NCBI GenBank assembly: GCA_026770615.1
Contig: MU631883.1
Coordinates: 1 to 11,602, forward strand
DNA length: 11,602 nucleotides
DNA from: Pavlovales sp. CCMP2436
Lineage: Eukaryota > Haptophyta > Pavlovophyceae > Pavlovales
Direction of reading: 5' to 3'
Both the position numbers and the translations under genes were made by a program. Position 1 is the stretch's first letter. Every line of letters begins with the position of its first letter. The notes below the pieces were generated by a model that saw only the letters and a program-made list of their open reading frames with translations, was not told the origin of the DNA and did not search any database. Below, one piece after another: positions 7,487 to 11,602 of this stretch.

Positions 7487-8671
7487 CGGAAAGTCCGAAA
7501 CAATGGCCTCACCTGCCCTCTATGCAAAGCACTCAACTCACAAGACACAAAGCATCACTTATATCACGAGTGCTTGTCAACGGAAAAGCACCGCCACGAC
7601 CTCCATCGCTCCCTCTGCAAGGAACTGTACCCGAGCCTGGGACCCGCCAAATCAAAATCAATAGCGACACACATGATATCTTGGCCGGACTATTTCACCG
7701 AAAGGGTAGGATTAAGTGTCAAAGAAGAGCTCAGAAAGAAGGACATCGACACCGGTGACGCACCCAAGCCCGGCGACTTACACTACACTCTCCTACGCCA
7801 TAGCCTCAGAATGAACAAATCACGCGAAGCGGCAATCGAAGCATCAGCGGCGTCAACCAAGGACAATATATCTCTATACGACGCGTATAAGCTTAAGGAA
7901 GCCATGTGGGCCGCCCAGACAGCTGAGAGGGCAGCAAGGAAACTGAATCAAACCACAGCACCAGCGGCCATACCACCTCTACAATACGAGCACATACCCC
8001 CAACGAACACCAGTGCACTGACCACCCCTGCCAAACGAAGATGCCTGATGCGCAACCAACCTACGAATAATGAAGATTCGTTAACAAGTGTAAACCCGGC
8101 CATACCCTCCATGCAGATGAAGCCCACCCTCAGGCCCAGCCGAGGCCAGCAACGCTTACGCACATCAAACGTGGAAAAACGCAACCAGAGACCGTCTCGA
8201 ACCAAAACCTCATTACTACCAGGAGCAGCCAGTCCCACCGAACCCAGAACAGGACCAGCCAGTCCCGCCATAAACCACGAATCCGCAGCAGGCCCGTCAC
8301 GCATGTACGCACTGATCCATGACAGGTCCTTCATATTCATGCACCACTCACGCACACTGCGCTCAGCAACCAAATGGGCCTTTGAAACCGGCCAGTCACC
8401 CGCGCTGTCACACCACTCGGGCGACAAAAAACCTCACACCACTCGGGCGACAAAAAACCTAAATCCAAACATGAGCCAGCAAGCTCAAAGTCTTCAAAAC
8501 GCAAACATGAGCCAGCAAGCCCGCCACACCCCGCAACCCAAAGTCCTGCGCCCGAGGCCCACCCCCGTCAAGGGGTGGGATAGAATGGGCCAGCAAATAA
8601 GCCGCGTATATTTATGGTTTTCCCCTGGGCAAAAATCTCAACATATGCAAGCCAGGCTAGCGAGGAAGTAA
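7487..8671 (+). pseudogene. CCHC zinc finger and basic C-terminal tail of the retroelement
   Basis: In frame 2, just after a TGA at 7484-7486, the sequence reads NNGLTCPLCKAL and continues to HHLYHEC. This forms a C-x2-C-x10-H-x4-C finger (Cys at 7514, Cys at 7523, His at 7556, Cys at 7571), a nucleic-acid-binding module common after RT or RNase H in LINE ORF2. It is followed by a helix-like charged region and then about 250 residues rich in Pro, Ser, Thr, Gln, Arg and Lys with no recognised domain. Frame 2 ends at TAA 8669-8671. A 26-bp duplication at 8409-8460 shifts the frame; after it, frame 1 reads KPKSKHEPASSKSS and ends at TAG 8581-8583, which is probably the ancestral end. Confidence 0.7.
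8409..8460 (+). repeat. 26-bp tandem duplication in the retroelement tail
   Basis: CACACCACTCGGGCGACAAA plus AAACCT occurs twice back to back (8409-8434 and 8435-8460), apparently identical. Twenty-six is not a multiple of three, so the duplication changes the reading frame downstream. Just after it, CAAACATGAGCCAGCAAGC is repeated at about 8466 and 8501. Confidence 0.95.
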
Positions 8672-9080
8672 TGTTTGGGATGCGCGAAGGTGGGCCGCAC
8701 TCGCAGACGGTGCTGCATTTTCGACGCGAGGGAGAGCAGTGGAGGTCGGTCAGCCGGCCAGTCGAGAGTCGTCAGTCGTCGATCGTCGTGTGGCTGAACT
8801 GATCAGCGGTGGGGACGGTATCCGTGTGCTCGGGGTGGTTCCCTGGATCTGAGTGTTATGAAATCCAGTGAGATCCTCCCGGTCCGGACGTTTAACTAGA
8901 AACTTACACACATACGTCCTGGGAATTTTAAACTTTGAGAAACGGCCGGGGGGGCGAGAGCGAAGCGGGGCGAGGGCGACGGCGCGAGGGTTCTGCTCTA
9001 TCTCACGCGGGAGGGGTGGTGCGAGGATCTGCGGTCCGCATTGCTCGCCTTAGTCTTCGCCACACTTGCTGCTTATCGAC
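8672..9080. other. Spacer between retroelement and XPF; probable XPF promoter and 5' leader
   Basis: No supportable gene lies here. It contains the right copy of the flanking degenerate repeat (8848-8918), a TTTTAAAC element at about 8927-8934, then a strongly G-rich stretch (8945-8985) and a mixed leader up to the XPF ATG at 9081. The element's own 3' UTR must end somewhere before about 8848, but no tail marks it. Confidence 0.45.
8848..8918. repeat. Right flank copy of the degenerate repeat bracketing the retroelement
   Basis: Shares GAGTGTT, GTGAGATCCT, CGGACGT, CTAGA, ACACACA and TACG in order with 2521-2603. Identity is only moderate and needs indels. Confidence 0.5.
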
Positions 9081-11092
9081 ATGACGGCTGCCTTCCACGT
9101 GCGTGTCTTCGAGGAACTCTTCGAAGAGGACGCGCTGCTCGTGATGGCCAAGGGGATGGGCGTGCAGACCATCGTCGCCGCCTTCGTGCGGCTGCACTGC
9201 CAGACCGACTCGCTGGTGCTGCTGCTCAACGCCACGCCCGAGGCGCAGCGGATGCTCGTCGAGCAGATGCTCGCCTCGTCGGTGGCGCTTGTACCCACCA
9301 TCGTGACCAACCACTTCTCGCCGGTGGAGCGCTGCGAGCTCTACGCGCGCGGCGGCGTGCTGTGCATCACGCCGCGACTGCTGGTGGTGGACATGCTCTC
9401 GGGCAGGGGTGCGTGCATCCCTTGGCGGGCTCAGCCGACGCACTGCCTGCCACCCCCCCTGCCTCCGCCCCCACTGCCCCCCAGTCTCACTGGCCACGCA
9501 CGCCCCGCCCCCCAGTGCCCATCGAGCGCGTCAAGGGGATGCTCATCGACAAGGCGCACGAGGTGAGCGAGAGCAGCAATCTCGCCTTCATCGTGAGGCT
9601 CTACCGTCAACGCAATGGCAAGGGCTTCCTCAAGGCGTTTACGGAGGACGCGCAGTCACTCACGCGCGGGATGAGCAAGAGCGAGAAGACCCTCAAGCTG
9701 CTGCGGTTGCGCAAGCTCTCGCTGTGGCCCCGCTTCCAGGCAGACGTGCGAGCAGAGCTCGAGGACGCCGACACCGCACCGCAAGTCATAGAGTGAGTGC
9801 AGTGTCGCAAGTCATAGAGTGCGCGCATGTGTGATGTAAGCTCATATGAGATCAGAAGCTTCCTCTTCCTGACCGTCCTCTGCCCCCCCCCACCTCCCCC
9901 CCTGTGCCCGCCCCCACTAGGTACAAGCTGCCTCTCTCTGACCGCGCTCAGGCCGTGCAGGACGCCCTGGTCGAGTGCGTGGACGGCTGTCTCACCGAGC
10001 TGGGCCGCATGCACAAATCGCTCGATCTCGCGGCGGCACTCGGTGTGAAGCCGACCAAGCAGGTAAATATCCTCCTGGCCCTTTTTTAATAATAGTTCTT
10101 CTTACGTCCTCCTACACCTCAGTCCAATCAGACTTTTTTTTTTTTTTTTTTTTTAGGAACGGCCCTCGGAGATGAAATAGAAAAATAGGCTGTCACCCCA
10201 ATCCTATTTTTCATGACCACCCACCGAACAGTTGGAGCTAACGCCCGGCCCCGATCTTGACTCTGACCCTACTCCCACCCGCAACCGCAACGTGCTTGTG
10301 CAATTGTGCAACAGTCGGACGCGTCTGGACGAAGTGGCGCGGATTCGAGAAAGAATTACACGAATAAAGAGCACCTGAGCAAAGATGGCGCGGGAGGCAG
10401 CGGACGTACACAGGAGGCGGGCGGCTCGGGCGAGCTGCTGGAGCACGCGCTGTTCAAGAGCTTCGACTCCATCGTGCGCATGCAGCTCGACTCTGTGTGG
10501 CACCAGTGTGGGCGCAAGACCAAGCAGCTGGTCAGCCGCGCGTTTTTTTTTTAAAAGGGGAGAGTAGGACTACGCGGGATCATGCGGGCCAATGCTAGGG
10601 CCAGGGTCCAAGCAGCTGCTAAGCCGCGCACAACCAACTGCTCTTTTGTTTCCATTTGTAGGGACAGGGACAGGGTTAGTTTCAAACCTGCGCAGTGACA
10701 TCCCGATAAAAGAACTATTCTAAAGTGACCTCCTTTGCGGTATCTTATCTTATATCTTCACCCGAGCCATCCTAGCCCGAACCCGAACTCCAACTCCAAC
10801 CCTTTTTTATATGAGTTCTTTTAACATCCCCCGACTTGCAGCCTTACGGACATGACATTTACCCCCCATGAAGTGGTTTCAGGCGTAGTGACGTTGCGTA
10901 AGCTGCTAAGGCACCCCTGACTTTCCAACTCCGAAACCCAAACCCTTACCCCTACTCCATAACTAACTCCATAACTAACAGGTGTCGGACCTGGCCACGC
11001 TGCGCAAGTTGCTGCGCCACCTGTGCACATTCGACGCCATCACCTACTACGAGTTGCTCCTCGCCCTCTCCGCACTCGAGCTGCCCAGAGCG
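9081..11092 (+). CDS. XPF: DNA repair endonuclease XPF/ERCC4/RAD1, 5' five exons (partial)
   Basis: XPF pairs with ERCC1 to cut DNA 5' of lesions in nucleotide excision repair and at cross-links. Five exons are read: 9081-9408, 9516-9792, 9921-10062, 10414-10530 and 10982-11092, with all joins in frame for 325 codons of a protein usually near 900. This covers only the inactive SF2-helicase-like N-terminal part; the ERKX3D nuclease and HhH domains lie beyond the window. Recognisable blocks are LLVMAKGMG (degenerate Walker A, no GKT, as in eukaryotic XPF), RLHCQTDSLVLLLN, GGVLCITPRLLVVDML, AHEVSESSNLAFIVRLYRQ, GFLKAFT, LRKLSLWPRF, LFKSFDSIV, VWHQCGRKTKQLVSDL and TLRKLLRHL. The start at 9081 matches the family N-terminus. 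Introns are GT-AG: GTGCGT (phase 1), GTGAGT (phase 2), GTAAAT (phase 0), GTCAGC (phase 0) and GTATGT (phase 0). The fourth donor is weak. The acceptor of intron 4 has CTAAC-like branch sites very close to the AG. Confidence 0.93.
9409..9515 (+). other. XPF intron 1
   Basis: GTGCGT donor at 9409 and CCCCCCAG acceptor ending at 9515, 107 bp, phase 1. Its content is C-rich in the second half. Splicing joins VVDMLSGR to VPIERVKG. Confidence 0.85.
9780..9831 (+). repeat. ~26-bp tandem duplication spanning the exon 2 donor site
   Basis: CGCAAGTCATAGAGTG occurs at 9780-9795 and again at 9806-9821. The first copy contains the exon 2 end and the GTGAGT donor at 9793; the second carries a GTGCGC at the equivalent place inside the intron. 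The rest of the two units is more diverged. Confidence 0.85.
9793..9920 (+). other. XPF intron 2
   Basis: Donor GTGAGT at 9793, acceptor CCCCCACTAG ending at 9920, phase 2, 128 bp. The 3' third is a C-rich pyrimidine tract. Splicing forms VIE-YKLPLSDRAQ. Confidence 0.85.
10063..10413 (+). other. XPF intron 3, with repeat element and T21 tract
   Basis: Donor GTAAAT at 10063; acceptor ACACAG ending at 10413, 351 bp, phase 0. It contains a copy of the intron repeat (10079-10112) and a run of 21 T residues at 10134-10154 followed by AG. That AG looks like a strong acceptor, but the sequence after it meets a stop within eight codons. A segment near 10306-10368 loosely resembles the ~60-bp repeat at 1820/2182. 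Confidence 0.8.
10079..10112 (+). repeat. XPF intron repeat, copy A
   Basis: Begins CCCTTTTTTAATAATAGTTC and continues TTCTTACGTCC. It matches copies B (10800-10843) and C (11173-11216) over the shared core TTTTT..A....AGTTCTT.TTA..TCC. Confidence 0.75.
10519..10542 (+). repeat. End of XPF exon 4 and donor, duplicated at 10607-10630
   Basis: CCAAGCAGCTG followed by GTCAGCCGCGC here matches CCAAGCAGCTGCTAAGCCGCGC 88 bp downstream in intron 4. The downstream copy has CT where the donor GT would be. Confidence 0.75.
10692..10725 (-). repeat. XPF intron repeat, copy D (inverted)
   Basis: On the minus strand it reads CTTTAGAATAGTTCTTTTA followed by TCGGGATGTC, matching the core of copies A-C. 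It lies about 75 bp from the oppositely oriented copy B, so the two could pair. Confidence 0.6.
10800..10843 (+). repeat. XPF intron repeat, copy B
   Basis: Begins CCCTTTTTTATATGAGTTC and continues into TTTTAACATCCCCCGACTTG and CAGCC. The second half is almost identical to copy C. Confidence 0.8.
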
Positions 11093-11172
11093 GTATGTGT
11101 GCTGGGGGTGGGGGAGAGGGGTCATTATTTGAAGGATATATTTATTATCCATCATTATTTATCGCCTGCACA

Positions 11173-11216
11173 CCTTTTTCAATAATAGTTCTTTTAATGT
11201 CCCCCGACTAGCAGCC
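11173..11216 (+). repeat. XPF intron repeat, copy C
   Basis: Begins CCTTTTTCAATAATAGTTC and continues into TTTTAATGTCCCCCGACTAG and CAGCC. Closest to copy B. Confidence 0.8.
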
Positions 11217-11245
11217 CGAAGGCGTCCGGGCAGCGCACCAGCGTC

Positions 11246-11332
11246 GCGATATTTAATTGCGACATTTAATTGCGATATTTAGTTGCGAGATTTAGTTGCG
11301 AGATTTAGTTGCGAGATTTAGTTGCGATATTT
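11246..11332. repeat. 13-bp tandem repeat
   Basis: About 6.7 units of GCGATATTTAATT / GCGAGATTTAGTT. The middle three units are identical and the outer ones vary at one to three positions. Confidence 0.95.
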
Positions 11333-11372
11333 GGCGCCGGCCAGTGTCCCTCTCTGCTTTGGCCAGGCGCCA
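11332..11372. repeat. GC-rich inverted repeat after the 13-bp array
   Basis: TGGCGCCGGCCA (11332-11343) pairs with TGGCCAGGCGCCA (11360-11372) with one bulged base and a 16-bp loop. It could form a stable hairpin in the pre-mRNA. Confidence 0.75.
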
Positions 11373-11424
11373 GTCGTAACTCCCCGCCATCAAGGCAAAT
11401 CGGTCTCATCATTTGGCGCGTTTG

Positions 11425-11502
11425 CTTCCCTTTCTTCCCTCTCTTCCCCCTCTTGCCTCCTTCTCTTCCCTTGCTTCCCCCCCCCTCCCACTACTCCAAC
11501 TC
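11425..11502. repeat. Pyrimidine-rich (CT) tract
   Basis: Almost only C and T for about 75 bp, with CTTCC-type irregular units and a C8-9 run. It resembles an extended polypyrimidine tract but is followed by TA repeats, not by an exon. Confidence 0.85.
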
Positions 11503-11505
11503 TAC

Positions 11506-11526
11506 TATATATAATATATTGTAATT

Positions 11527-11581
<55 letters not shown>

Positions 11582-11602
11582 GTATATGTATATATATATA
11601 TA
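11506..11602. repeat. TA microsatellite with TG interruptions, reaching the window edge
   Basis: Long TA/AT dinucleotide runs with occasional G substitutions (TATG), continuing to the last base. Such tracts are common assembly break points. Confidence 0.95.

Larger units (their letters stand above)
2637..8671 (+). mobile_element. Degraded non-LTR (LINE-like) retrotransposon
   Basis: Coding remnants occur in an order typical of non-LTR elements with RNase H: APE-like endonuclease end, linker, reverse transcriptase, connection region, RNase H, CCHC zinc finger and a basic C-terminal tail. Base composition is less GC-rich than the neighbouring host exons. The coding frame is broken by in-frame stops (TGA 3203, TGA 4086, TAG 4503, TAA 5271) and changes frame around 3213-3575, 5274-5440, 5690, 6360-6440, 7485-7513 and 8435. 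No poly(A) tail, long terminal repeats or clear short target-site duplications are seen. Both boundaries are approximate; the limits given are those of recognisable coding sequence. RNase H-bearing clades (I, R1, LOA, Tad, Ingi, Dualen and relatives) are candidates, but I cannot assign the clade. Confidence 0.9.
10531..10981 (+). other. XPF intron 4
   Basis: Donor GTCAGC at 10531 and acceptor ACTAACAG ending at 10981, 451 bp, phase 0. It contains a partial copy of exon 4's end, an inverted copy (10692-10725) and a direct copy (10800-10843) of the intron repeat, and C/A-rich simple sequence. A duplicated CTCCATAACTAA lies just before the acceptor, giving two CTAAC branch-like sites within about 16 bp of the AG. 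Confidence 0.8.
11093..11602 (+). other. XPF intron 5, 5' part (runs off the window)
   Basis: Donor GTATGT at 11093 after the LELPRA codons. No acceptor with sensible downstream XPF coding is seen to the window end, so the intron is at least 510 bp. It holds intron repeat copy C, a 13-bp tandem repeat, a hairpin, a pyrimidine-rich tract and a TA microsatellite. Confidence 0.75.

Noticed and set aside
7948..8427. 159-codon minus-strand open frame in the retroelement tail
   Set aside because: It is the complement of a low-complexity Pro/Thr/Arg tail and reads as hydrophobic by composition only.
2521..8918. Long terminal repeats of an LTR retrotransposon
   Set aside because: The flanking matches are short and diverged, and the RT motifs, RNase H position and lack of protease/integrase indicate a non-LTR element.
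9003..9497. 164-codon minus-strand open frame over XPF exon 1
   Set aside because: Antisense to exon 1, whose product matches XPF block by block; the minus frame is His/Arg/Gly-rich low complexity.
10134..10156. T21-AG as the true acceptor of XPF exon 4 or of an extra exon
   Set aside because: In phase 0 the sequence after it hits a stop within eight codons, no donor follows that would rejoin XPF, and the acceptor ending at 10413 gives an in-frame family match.
1..11602. tRNA, rRNA genes, CRISPR arrays or a multi-gene defence system
   Set aside because: No cloverleaf with an intact T-loop box, no rRNA-like blocks and no regularly spaced identical repeats with unique spacers were seen; the tandem arrays are direct microsatellite or minisatellite repeats.

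Overview
The window looks like nuclear DNA of a small-genome eukaryote, most likely a GC-rich unicellular alga (haptophyte- or stramenopile-like; this is inference, not a sequence match). Host exons are GC-rich and interrupted by short GT-AG introns whose 3' ends carry C-rich pyrimidine tracts, intergenic DNA is AT-rich, and microsatellites are common. No bacterial features (operons, Shine-Dalgarno sites) are visible.

Layout from left to right. (1) 1-238: the last exon of an unrecognised plus-strand gene, whose product ends in an Asp-Leu-Lys repeat tail. (2) 695-1682, minus strand: a complete two-exon ubiquitin C-terminal hydrolase (UCH, peptidase C12) with all catalytic residues and an N-terminal signal peptide, which is unusual for this family. 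(3) About 1683-2520: a gene-free upstream region with a duplicated ~60-bp element, an inverted repeat and a TA microsatellite. (4) About 2520-8920: a decayed non-LTR retrotransposon with, in order, an APE-like endonuclease remnant, a linker, reverse transcriptase (QGCPLSP and YMDD motifs), an RNase H domain, a CCHC-type zinc finger and a long basic tail. It carries at least four in-frame stops, several frameshifts and internal duplications, so it cannot be autonomous. Weakly similar ~70-bp sequences lie on both sides of it. (5) 9081 to beyond the right end, plus strand: the 5' half (five exons, 325 codons) of XPF/ERCC4/RAD1, the structure-specific DNA repair nuclease scaffold. Its introns hold a repeated AATAGTTCTTTTA-type element in both orientations, a 13-bp tandem repeat, a copy of the end of exon 4 and, at the window edge, a long TA microsatellite.

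The genes do not form a pathway. UCH acts on ubiquitin, XPF acts in nucleotide excision and cross-link repair, and the retroelement is a passenger between them. The points most worth following up are the signal-peptide-bearing UCH with a ubiquitin-tail-like RLRGG just before its catalytic domain, the retroelement's architecture and scrambled linker copies, and the intron repeats in XPF.
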